The position numbers and the translations under genes are program-made. This document shows, one piece after another, positions 57,260 to 64,000 of a DNA stretch of 64,000 nt. This stretch comes from Qipengyuania polymorpha (GTDB taxonomy: Bacteria > Pseudomonadota > Alphaproteobacteria > Sphingomonadales > Sphingomonadaceae): NCBI RefSeq assembly GCF_019711435.1, contig NZ_JAIGNK010000001.1, positions 806,001 to 870,000 of the forward strand. The letters run 5' to 3'. Positions within the stretch are counted from its first letter, which is position 1, and every line of letters starts with the position of its first letter. The notes below the pieces were generated by a model that searched no databases, was not told the origin of the DNA, and was given only the letters and a program-made list of their open reading frames with translations.

Positions 57260-58690
57260 TTATTTCATCATCGTCTTCACGGCCTTCTCGGTCGCCGCGC
57301 CGTAAGGCGGCTTGAACCCGCCGAGCTTGGCAACGTCGATCTTGGGCTGCGTATAGACGCTGCGCGCGTGGCTGAATTCGCGGAAGCCTTCCACGCCGTG
57401 ATAGCTGCCCATGCCCGAAGGGCCGACCCCGCCGAAGGGCAAGTCTTCCATCGAGACGTGGAAAATCACGTCGTTCACCGTCACGCCGCCGCTGATGGTG
57501 CGGTTGAGGACCTTCTCGCGCTCGCCGCTATCCTCGCCGAAGTAATAGAGGCCGAGCGGGCGGTCGTTCTCGTTCACGTAGTCGATGGCATCGTCGATGG
57601 CCTTGTAGGTCTTCACCGGCAGGACCGGACCGAAGATTTCCTCCTGCATCGCCTTCATGTCGTCGGTCACGCCCTTGAGGATGGTGAGCGGCATCTTGCG
57701 TGCATTGCTGCTGCCGAAGTCCTCATTGCCCGGATTGACCTCGATCACCTCCGCACCCTTGTTCCGTGCATCGGCGACCATTTCCTGTAGCCGGTCGAAA
57801 TGACGGTCCGAGACGAGGCTCGCATAGTCCTCGTTCTCGAGCATGGTCGGATACATGTTGGCCGTGCCCTGCCACACGCCGTGGATAGCCTCGTCTTGCT
57901 TGCTCTCGGGCACATACATGTAATCGGGCGCGAGGCAGATTTGCCCTGCGTTCATCATCTTGCCCATCGCGATCCGCTCGCCTGCCTTGGCGAAGTCAGC
58001 ACTCTCGCCGAGGAAGACCGGGCTCTTGCCGCCCAGTTCGAGCGTGACGGGGACGAGGTTCTTCGAGGCAGCTTCCATCACCTTCTTGCCGGTCGCGGTC
58101 GAGCCGGTGAAGACAAGGTGGTCGAAGGGCAGTTCAGAAAAGGCAGCTGCCACTTCTGGACCGCCGGTGAAGACAGCGCATTCGTCGGGTGAGAAATATT
58201 CCTCGACAAGTTCCTTCATCATCAGGCTGGTCTTGCCGGTAAATTCGCTTGGCTTGATCATCGCGCGATTGCCCGCAGCGAAGACCTGCATCAACGGGCC
58301 GAAGGTGAGGTTCACCGGAAAATTCCACGGGCTGAGGATGCCGATGACGCCCTTGGGCTCGTACCGAAGTTCCGCTTTCGCGCCGAGCAGGCCCAATGGG
58401 AATTGCACGCTGCGCTTCTCGCTCTTCGACCATTTGTCGACATGCTTGAGGCAGTACTTGCCGAAGTTCACCGTGCCGGCGATGTCGGTAATCATCGACT
58501 GCATGGGCGAGCGGTTGCCGAAATCGGCGCTCATCACCTTGCACAAATCGTCGCCATGCTCCTTCAGGAGCTTCATCGCACGCTTGATGCGGTCCTTGCG
58601 GGCAGAGAGCGGTTCGGGCCGTGCCGCAGTGAACACCGCGCGCTGCTTGCGCAGCGCATCTTCCATCGCGACCTTCTGATTATCCGCCAT
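57260..58690 (-). CDS. Aldehyde dehydrogenase, coniferyl aldehyde dehydrogenase type
   Basis: 476 residues from the ATG at 58690 (GGGAG six to seven bases ahead). NAD-dependent ALDH: GVIGILSPWNFPVNLTFGPL, FTGSTATGKKVMEAASKNLVPVTLELGGKSPVFL (Glu), MNAGQICLAPDYMYVP (catalytic Cys) and EEIFGPVLPV. The length and the C-terminal GVGPSGMGSYHGVEGFREFSHARSVY match class III/CalB-like enzymes that oxidise aromatic or fatty aldehydes. Exact substrate not known. Divergent from the thiolase gene. Confidence 0.88.
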   Translation of the reverse strand: MADNQKVAMEDALRKQRAVFTAARPEPLSARKDRIKRAMKLLKEHGDDLCKVMSADFGNRSPMQSMITDIAGTVNFGKYCLKHVDKWSKSEKRSVQFPLGLLGAKAELRYEPKGVIGILSPWNFPVNLTFGPLMQVFAAGNRAMIKPSEFTGKTSLMMKELVEEYFSPDECAVFTGGPEVAAAFSELPFDHLVFTGSTATGKKVMEAASKNLVPVTLELGGKSPVFLGESADFAKAGERIAMGKMMNAGQICLAPDYMYVPESKQDEAIHGVWQGTANMYPTMLENEDYASLVSDRHFDRLQEMVADARNKGAEVIEVNPGNEDFGSSNARKMPLTILKGVTDDMKAMQEEIFGPVLPVKTYKAIDDAIDYVNENDRPLGLYYFGEDSGEREKVLNRTISGGVTVNDVIFHVSMEDLPFGGVGPSGMGSYHGVEGFREFSHARSVYTQPKIDVAKLGGFKPPYGAATEKAVKTMMK

Positions 58691-58780
58691 CTTATTCTCC
58701 CAATGGTTCATGTTGCGCTGCAGCAGCACAATGCCTATCTCGACGCGCAGATATTCCAGACAAGAAGGACCAGCACAAGC

Positions 58781-59977
58781 ATGTCTCAGTTCAGCGCAGC
58801 CGACCCCGTCGTCATCCTGTCCTACGCCCGTACCCCGATGGGCAGTATGCAGGGAGCGCTGGCGGACGTGTCGGCAACCGACCTCGGCGCAACTGCAGTG
58901 AAGGCGGCGGTCGAGCGCTCGGGTGTGGCAGCGGACAAGTTCGACCGCACCTACATGGGGTGCGTTCTTCCGGCAGGGCTCGGCCAGGCCCCTGCCCGCC
59001 AGGCCTCCATCAAGGCCGGCCTGCCCAAATCTGTGCAGGCAACCACGGTCAACAAGGTCTGCGGCAGCGGCATGCAGACGGTCATCATGGGCGCAGAAGC
59101 CCTCGCCAGTGGCACTATCGACTATGTCGTCGCAGGCGGCATGGAGAGCATGACCAACGCGCCCTATCTTCTCAAGAAGCACCGCAGCGGCGCGCGCATC
59201 GGCCACGACACGACCTATGACCACATGTTCCTCGACGGGCTGGAAGATGCCTATGAGGAAGGCCGCGCCATGGGCACCTTCGCGCAGGACACGGCAAACG
59301 AATACCAGCTAACCCGCGAGCAGATGGATGATTACTCCATCGAATCGCTGCGTCGCGCCAATGCCGCCATCGAAAGCGGTGCCTTCGCCGACGAAGTTGC
59401 GCCGGTCACTTTCTCGACCCGCAAGGGCGAAGTGACGGTCGACACGGACGAAGCGCCCGGCCGCGGCAATCCGGACAAGATCCCGCAGCTGCGCCCTGCC
59501 TTCGCCAAGGACGGCACTATTACGGCGGCGACCTCCTCGTCGATTTCGGACGGTGCGGCAGCAGTCGTGCTCACCCGCGAAAGCGTCGCCAAGGAGAACG
59601 GCCAAGAGCCGGTTGCGAAAATCGTCGCCATGGCAGCCCACGCGCAAGAACCGAGCGAGTTCACCGTCGCTCCGGTCGGTGCCATCAACAAGGTCCTCGA
59701 AAAGGCAGGCTGGTCGGCCGACGATGTCGACCTGTGGGAAGTCAACGAGGCCTTCGCCTGCGTCGCCATGTTCGCCATGCGCGACATCGGCATTCCGCAC
59801 GAGAAGATCAACGTCAACGGCGGCGGTACTGCGCTTGGCCATCCCATCGGTGCCAGCGGCACGCGCATCATCGTGACGCTGCTCAACGCACTCAAGAGCC
59901 AGGGCAAGAAGCGCGGCATCGCCTCGCTCTGCATCGGCGGCGGCGAAGCGACCGCAGTGGCCGTCGAGCTCGTCTGA
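58781..59977 (+). CDS. Acetyl-CoA acetyltransferase (thiolase)
   Basis: 398 residues from the ATG at 58781. Catalytic Cys94 in NKVCGSGMQT; His in NVNGGGTALGHPIGASGTRI; second Cys near the end in ASLCIGGGEATAV. The substrate-loop AGGMESMTNAPYLL is typical of acetoacetyl-CoA thiolases. It condenses two acetyl-CoA or cleaves acetoacetyl-CoA; its partner genes (reductase, synthase) are not nearby, so a PHB or degradative role cannot be chosen. Confidence 0.93.
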   Translation: MSQFSAADPVVILSYARTPMGSMQGALADVSATDLGATAVKAAVERSGVAADKFDRTYMGCVLPAGLGQAPARQASIKAGLPKSVQATTVNKVCGSGMQTVIMGAEALASGTIDYVVAGGMESMTNAPYLLKKHRSGARIGHDTTYDHMFLDGLEDAYEEGRAMGTFAQDTANEYQLTREQMDDYSIESLRRANAAIESGAFADEVAPVTFSTRKGEVTVDTDEAPGRGNPDKIPQLRPAFAKDGTITAATSSSISDGAAAVVLTRESVAKENGQEPVAKIVAMAAHAQEPSEFTVAPVGAINKVLEKAGWSADDVDLWEVNEAFACVAMFAMRDIGIPHEKINVNGGGTALGHPIGASGTRIIVTLLNALKSQGKKRGIASLCIGGGEATAVAVELV

Positions 59978-60036
59978 CATTTATCCCGGACCCTTCCCCG
60001 CACCTCTCGCGTTGGTGCGGGGAAAGGGGAAACGAG

Positions 60037-60447
60037 ATGAAAAAATTCCTGATTATCGCCGCTTGCGGCGCGCTTGCCGCTTGTGGTTCGAACGAGGCCG
60101 AAGAGCCGGTCGAACCGATTGAGACCACCGCGCCCGCGGGCACGACCGACACCGCGACCACCAGCCAGATGACCGGCACTTACGAGATGACGATGGATGA
60201 CGGCACCGTCGTCCGCCAGAGCGTCAACGCCGACGGCACCTATGTCGATACCGATCTCGAAGGCAACGTACTGGAACGCGGAACCTGGCGCCAGCAGGGT
60301 GACCAGCTCTGCCTCGACGATGCAGGTCCGGGTGCGGAAGAATGCTGGACCGGCGGCGCGGAAGGAGCCGATGGAACCTTCGAAGCCACCGGCGCAGACG
60401 GCACTACCGTAACGGTACGCCGTGTGAATGACACTGCTGCCATGTGA
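60037..60447 (+). CDS. Small lipoprotein, first of two tandem paralogs
   Basis: 136 residues from the ATG at 60037, preceded by GGGGAAACGAG. Lipoprotein signal with lipobox ALAAC (Cys16). After an acidic Thr/Glu linker, a compact domain reads TYEMTMDDGTVVRQSVNADGTYVD...ERGTW...QLCLDDAG...EECWT. The next gene has the same pattern (DGTY-D, RGTW, C-D, CWT), so the pair arose by tandem duplication. Function unknown; the two Cys may form a disulfide. Confidence 0.8.
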   Translation: MKKFLIIAACGALAACGSNEAEEPVEPIETTAPAGTTDTATTSQMTGTYEMTMDDGTVVRQSVNADGTYVDTDLEGNVLERGTWRQQGDQLCLDDAGPGAEECWTGGAEGADGTFEATGADGTTVTVRRVNDTAAM

Positions 60448-60473
60448 GGCAGCAGTCGTAAGCAAATCATGAT

Positions 60474-60502
60474 AAGGGCGGTCCGATTGGGCCGTCCTTT
60501 TG
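60474..60502 (+). terminator. Terminator between the two lipoprotein paralogs
   Basis: AAGGGCGGTCC (60474-60484) pairs with GGGCCGTCCTT (60489-60499) around GATT, followed by more T. It lies between 60447 and 60519 and should separate or attenuate expression of the second copy. Confidence 0.78.
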
Positions 60503-60518
60503 CTTTGGGAGATACGTC

Positions 60519-60914
60519 TTGCGCACAATTTTGCCACTTGCTGCCACCCTAGCCCTCGTTGCTTGCGGTCAGGCAAGCGAGCCAGAGGTCGAACCCGCTC
60601 GCGGGGAAGAGGCATCTCCCGAATTTTATACAATGGCGCCCGGCACTTTCGACATCGTCGGCGAGGATGTGGTCTACGCCACCAGCGAGTTGCGCGAGGA
60701 CGGGACCTATATCGACAGTGCCGAGGGACAGGAGGTCGGACGCGGCACCTGGACCGCCGACGGGCCAAACGTCTGTTTCGATCCCGAGGGTGATGGCGAT
60801 GACCAGCAGGAACGCTGCTGGACCAATTCACCGATGGCGGAAGACGGCAGCTTCGTCACCACGCGCGACGATGGAAGCGAAAGCTACACGGTCAGGCCGC
60901 GGACGCCCGAATAA
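60519..60914 (+). CDS. Small lipoprotein, second tandem paralog
   Basis: 131 residues from a TTG at 60519 with GGGAG ahead. Lipobox ALVAC (Cys16). The domain repeats that of the neighbour: DIVGEDVVYATSELREDGTYID, VGRGTW, NVCFDPEGDGDDQQERCWTN. Identity between the two is modest, so the duplication is not recent. Function unknown. Its stop directly abuts the convergent SH3 gene stop. Confidence 0.8.
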   Translation: MRTILPLAATLALVACGQASEPEVEPARGEEASPEFYTMAPGTFDIVGEDVVYATSELREDGTYIDSAEGQEVGRGTWTADGPNVCFDPEGDGDDQQERCWTNSPMAEDGSFVTTRDDGSESYTVRPRTPE

Positions 60915-61382
60915 TCAGGGTTCGCCCACGCCCCACAGCTGTTCCTGTCGGACATAACCGGTGCGATTGCCGACGCTGAATTCGCACCAGCCACGGCCGC
61001 AGTCGCCCAGCACGCCCACGACACCAGGCTCGAGCCGCCACTTGATGGTGGAACCTCCATCGGCGTCTTCGCGCATGGGCACGGATTCGTCGCCTACCAC
61101 CAGCGCACCGCGCTCGGGGTTGAGCTGGCGCTGCGCCACCCAGCCCCGCGTGCCGTCTGGCTCCTGGATCAACCGCCAGCCCTCCAGCACGCGGACGACC
61201 TTCACCGGCAGCCCCTTGCGGCGATAGACCCAGTCGATCTTGTATTCCTTGCTCGGACCGACGCGCATGTTGGTTTCGTCATAGCGCAGGGTCGCCCAAT
61301 AAGGCACCTCGCGATCCTGCGCGTATGCAGGCACGACAAGCAGCACAAGCGCTGCAAAACCAAGGATAATCCGGTGGAACAT
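60915..61382 (-). CDS. Exported SH3 domain protein
   Basis: 155 residues with a signal peptide (MFHRIILGFAALVLLVVPAYA, cut before QD). Two SH3b-like repeats: TLRYDETNMRVGPSKEYKIDWVYRRKGLPVKVVRVLEGWRLIQEPDGTRGWV and ALVVGDESVPMREDADGGSTIKWRLEPGVVGVLGDCGRGWCEFSVGNRTGYV. Bacterial SH3 proteins of this type bind cell-wall peptides in the periplasm. Divergent from the hydroxyacid dehydrogenase. Confidence 0.85.
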   Translation of the reverse strand: MFHRIILGFAALVLLVVPAYAQDREVPYWATLRYDETNMRVGPSKEYKIDWVYRRKGLPVKVVRVLEGWRLIQEPDGTRGWVAQRQLNPERGALVVGDESVPMREDADGGSTIKWRLEPGVVGVLGDCGRGWCEFSVGNRTGYVRQEQLWGVGEP

Positions 61383-61467
61383 GCCCCTCTCTCACTACAA
61401 GCTCTGGCGCTTCCCCACAAGCGCTGCTTGACCGCTCCATTGCCAAAAGCGTAGCGGTCTGAATTGC

Positions 61468-62490
61468 ATGGTTACGACAAATTCCGAAGCCGCTCCCGAA
61501 AAGCGCCTTACCCGCAAACCGCGCGTGGTCGTTACCCGTCGGCTCGGTCCTGCTGTCGAGGACCGGATGGCCGAACTCTTCGACGTGCGCACCAACGCCA
61601 CCGACATGCCGCTCACACGCGAGCAATTGATCGAGGCCATGCAGGACTGCGATGTTCTGGTCCCGACGGTTACCGACCGCATCGATGCAGAGATGATTGA
61701 CCAGGCAGGCGACAACCTGCGCCTGATCGCCAATTTCGGAGCCGGAACCGAACACATCGACCTCGACGCCGCCGCTGCGCGGAAAATCATGGTCACCAAT
61801 ACGCCCGGCGTCTTCACCGACGATACCGCAGACCTCACCATGGCCGGCATCATCGGCGTGCCTCGCCGGGTGCGCGAAGGCGTGCAACTCATCCGCAGCG
61901 GGGAGTGGACCGGATGGGCTCCAACCTCGATGCTCGGGAGCAAGCTGGGGGGGAAGACCCTCGGTATCATCGGCATGGGGCGTATCGGGCAGGCCGTCGC
62001 GCACCGCGCCCGCGCTTTCGGCCTCGAAATCGCCTACCACAACCGCAAGCGACTGCCCGTCGCCATCGAGCGGATGGTGGGAGCCACTTACGTCGAAAGC
62101 ATCGACGAACTGGTGGCGCAGGCCGACATCCTGACGCTGCATTGCCCCTATAGTGCAGAAAACCACCATATGATCGACGCGCGCCGCCTTGCGCTGATGA
62201 AAGAGGGCGCAAGCCTCATCAACACTGCCCGGGGCGACCTCGTCGACCAGGAGGCGCTGATTGCGGCGCTGGAGAGCGGACATCTCGCAGGTGCGGGCCT
62301 GGATGTTTATCCGGAGGAGCCGGAGGTTGACGAGCGCCTTATCCGGCATCGCAACGTCATGACCCTTCCCCATATCGGCAGCGCAACCCGCGAGGGCCGT
62401 GAGGAATCGGGCATGAAGGTCATCGCCAACATCCGCATGTGGGCTGACGGACACCGCCCGCCGGACCAGGTCTTGAGCGGGCTCGGTTAA
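61468..62490 (+). CDS. D-2-hydroxyacid dehydrogenase (glyoxylate/hydroxypyruvate reductase type)
   Basis: 340 residues. NAD(P)-binding GIIGMGRIGQAVAHRARAFG; catalytic Arg in INTARGDLVDQEAL, Glu in DVYPEEP and His in LPHIGSATREGREE. The FGAGTEHIDL substrate loop fits GyaR/GRHPR enzymes that reduce glyoxylate or hydroxypyruvate. Cytoplasmic. Short gap to the NTF2-like gene downstream. Confidence 0.9.
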   Translation: MVTTNSEAAPEKRLTRKPRVVVTRRLGPAVEDRMAELFDVRTNATDMPLTREQLIEAMQDCDVLVPTVTDRIDAEMIDQAGDNLRLIANFGAGTEHIDLDAAAARKIMVTNTPGVFTDDTADLTMAGIIGVPRRVREGVQLIRSGEWTGWAPTSMLGSKLGGKTLGIIGMGRIGQAVAHRARAFGLEIAYHNRKRLPVAIERMVGATYVESIDELVAQADILTLHCPYSAENHHMIDARRLALMKEGASLINTARGDLVDQEALIAALESGHLAGAGLDVYPEEPEVDERLIRHRNVMTLPHIGSATREGREESGMKVIANIRMWADGHRPPDQVLSGLG

Positions 62491-62533
62491 CGCCTCTTGC
62501 CCTGCCGCGCCGAAACTGTAAGCGGTTGCGGCC

Positions 62534-62962
62534 ATGGACGAATTCTCAGCCAAGATCGAAGCTCTCGAACATCTCTGGATGCGCAGCTGGGCGCAGCGCG
62601 ACCGCAACCAGATGAAGGCGCTCGCGTCGAAGGATTTCATCTTCCTGCTGGGTTCGCAGACCCCTGCCATCCTCGACCGTGCAAGCTGGCTGGAAGCCGC
62701 CACCACGCGCTTTCGCTGCAACGGCTATCGCTTCGACGAGGTCTACGTCCGCCGCCACGGCAACATCGCCGTCTTCGCCACCCGCATGACGCTCGACGCG
62801 ACGATGGGCGACCACGAATGGTCGGGCGAAACCTGGCTCATGGACCTGTGGCAAAAAGGCAAGGTGCGCCGCAAATGGCGCATCGTCGAGCGTACACTCT
62901 CGCGCCCCGATACGGATGCCAAGATGCCTGATGCAATCAGGTCGATGCAGCTTTGGCGTTAA
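62534..62962 (+). CDS. NTF2/SnoaL-like (DUF4440-type) protein
   Basis: 142 residues: a helix-rich start EFSAKIEALEHLWMRSWAQRDRNQMKALASKDFIFLLGS, then a curved sheet with RFDEVYVRRHGNIAVFATRMTLDATMGDHEWSGETWLMDLWQK. This is the nuclear transport factor 2 fold seen in many small isomerases and ketosteroid-binding proteins. No conserved catalytic pair is evident. 43 bases after the dehydrogenase, perhaps the same transcript. Confidence 0.75.
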   Translation: MDEFSAKIEALEHLWMRSWAQRDRNQMKALASKDFIFLLGSQTPAILDRASWLEAATTRFRCNGYRFDEVYVRRHGNIAVFATRMTLDATMGDHEWSGETWLMDLWQKGKVRRKWRIVERTLSRPDTDAKMPDAIRSMQLWR

Positions 62963-62966
62963 GAGC

Positions 62967-63344
62967 TTATGGTACGTGAACCGACCATATCTCGACCCTG
63001 ATCTCCGGATCCAGGCGTAGCTTGGCGTGTATAGCAAGGTCGCTGACCACTTCGGCTTTCGTAGTCAAATCCACGATCGCGCTCCAGCAGCCGTTGGAGT
63101 GCCATGAATAGCAAGAGCGTTCCCACACGCGTGCATGGAGCGGCGAGAGTTCCTCTCCGTAAGCCGCAACACTCGATTCTATGAACTTGGCGAGCTCCAA
63201 TTCAAGCGGCAAGACTTCCGGAATTTCAGCGCACTGCAGCCGATAGTCGCCCTCTGCAAAAGCGGCGGCTACTTTGTCGAAAACCGGTCTCAACTCGTTC
63301 GGTATTGGGTGCTCGCCATCATCGTCGTTGAGAACGATTTCCAA
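62967..63344 (-). CDS. Hypothetical protein, somewhat low GC
   Basis: 125 residues, acidic, alpha/beta. It begins MEIVLNDDDGEHPIPNELRP and ends with a sheet VDLTTKAEVVSDLAIHAKLRLDPEIRVEIWSVHVP; two Cys sit near the middle. The two 60-base lines I counted (63001-63120) are 57% and 55% G+C, below most neighbours. The layout is like small immunity-type or orphan domains, but I do not recognise a family. It ends 4 bases after the convergent NTF2-like gene and starts 4 bases after the nitronate monooxygenase gene stop. Confidence 0.65.
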   Translation of the reverse strand: MEIVLNDDDGEHPIPNELRPVFDKVAAAFAEGDYRLQCAEIPEVLPLELELAKFIESSVAAYGEELSPLHARVWERSCYSWHSNGCWSAIVDLTTKAEVVSDLAIHAKLRLDPEIRVEIWSVHVP

Positions 63345-63348
63345 GGCC

Positions 63349-64000
63349 TCAGTCTCCCGTCAAAATCCGCTCGACCAGCTGCGCCACGGTGGGCGTGAAG
63401 TTGTTCGAGTAGAACGGGTCCTGCTTGAAGCGGTAGGCCGCGTGGCCGGCGAAGGCGAGGTTCTCGTCCGGGTCGCCGCCGTGGGCGATGTCCTGCAGGG
63501 TTTTCTGGATGCAGAAGCTGCGCGGATCGGCGAGGCGACCGGTGGTGTGGTTGTCGTGGTCCTTCCAGCTCGAGAACTGGCAGTGCGACAGGCAGCCCAT
63601 GCAACCCTGCTGGTCGGCCCGGATCTGCTCGGCGCTTTCGGGGGTCACGAAGACCACCGTGTCGTCGGGCGTCTTGAGGGCTTCGGTAAAGCCTTCGTGC
63701 ATCCAGGCCTGTGCCTTGCGCTGGTCGCCGGGGTGGACGAAGAAATACTTCGCCTTGCCGTGATCCATCAGCGGGATCGTGCCCTCTTCCTGCTCGCGCT
63801 TGAAGATGGGGATCTGGCGCTCCGAACGGTGCATGAGGTCATAGAGGAACGGCGTTTTTACCGCGCTGGAATAGAAGCCGGTGGGGCTGAACTTGTGCAG
63901 CAACACATCCCCCGGTTCGACCGTGCGGAGCATGTCCTTCCACACCTGCGGAATGGGGCTTTCATGCGTCAGCAGCGGGCGGGTGCCGAACTGGAAGGCA
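63349..64000 (-). CDS. Nitronate monooxygenase family protein, 5' end outside window
   Basis: The frame is open to the right window edge, so the N-terminal flavin-binding barrel is missing; 217 codons are visible. The visible C-terminal part reads AFQFGTRPLLTHESPIPQ, GDVLLHKFSPTGFYSSAVKTPF, GCMGCLSHCQFSSW, DPRSFCIQKTLQDIAHGG and FAGHAAYRFKQDPFYSN, a pattern I associate with the nitronate monooxygenase/2-nitropropane dioxygenase-like family of alphaproteobacteria. The three Cys of CMGCLSHC could bind a metal or be structural. Such FMN enzymes oxidise alkyl nitronates. Confidence 0.75.
   Translation of the reverse strand, partial: AFQFGTRPLLTHESPIPQVWKDMLRTVEPGDVLLHKFSPTGFYSSAVKTPFLYDLMHRSERQIPIFKREQEEGTIPLMDHGKAKYFFVHPGDQRKAQAWMHEGFTEALKTPDDTVVFVTPESAEQIRADQQGCMGCLSHCQFSSWKDHDNHTTGRLADPRSFCIQKTLQDIAHGGDPDENLAFAGHAAYRFKQDPFYSNNFTPTVAQLVERILTGD

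Overview
The window is GC-rich alphaproteobacterial chromosome. The gene order (tpiA-secG-pyrG, ppiD-trpE..trpGDC-moaC-lexA, nuoA..N-birA-coaX-rnj), a GTTC-N7-GTTC SOS operator at lexA, a Tad pilus locus, a lipoyl domain fused to PdhB, and heavy ATGA stop/start coupling all fit Sphingomonadales. Erythrobacteraceae is my best guess; that is an inference from gene content, not from a database search. Nearly all the DNA is coding. I see no CRISPR array, insertion sequence, rRNA or prophage.

Layout. 1-2.3 kb: the end of a Tad/Flp pilus operon (a TadG-like gene cut by the window edge, then two TadE-like pseudopilins). 2.4-5.3 kb, minus: pdhB, pdhA and an FtsB-like division protein. 5.4-10.3 kb, plus: HPPD with a coupled VOC protein (tyrosine catabolism), an MscS channel, a haloalkane dehalogenase and an MFS transporter. 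10.4-12.1 kb, minus: tRNA-Arg(CCT), a DUF1178 protein, a nitrilase-family amidase and glutaredoxin. 12.1-12.7 kb, plus: an Hsp20 gene with a heat-shock promoter and a ROSE-type RNA thermometer. 12.7-13.05 kb: a non-coding stretch with a possible small RNA. 13-16 kb, minus: tpiA-secG-pyrG. 16.2-25.2 kb, plus: ppiD, trpE, two unrelated genes, trpG-trpD-trpC-moaC, then lexA. 25.3-27.5 kb, minus: comEC. 27.5-30.2 kb, plus: gltX and gltA. 30.3-33.8 kb, minus: a three-gene cluster with a histidine-kinase-like protein lacking its phosphoacceptor His. 34.0-36.7 kb, plus: a large membrane-anchored coiled-coil protein. 36.7-56.5 kb, minus: the complete nuoA-N complex I operon followed by birA, coaX, rnj and a DUF1467 gene. 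56.7-64 kb: YbjN protein, aldehyde dehydrogenase, thiolase, two tandem paralogous lipoproteins, SH3 protein, 2-hydroxyacid dehydrogenase, NTF2-like protein, an orphan gene and the end of a nitronate monooxygenase gene.

How the genes work together. Pyruvate dehydrogenase, citrate synthase and complex I give a central respiratory block. The trp genes feed tryptophan synthesis, and HPPD degrades tyrosine. The parts I find most unusual are: four non-canonical genes threaded by start/stop overlaps between nuoC, nuoD, nuoE, nuoF and nuoG; a histone-H1-like tail on NuoC; the His-less kinase; the TipN-like coiled-coil protein; and the RpoH promoter plus ROSE thermometer at hsp20.
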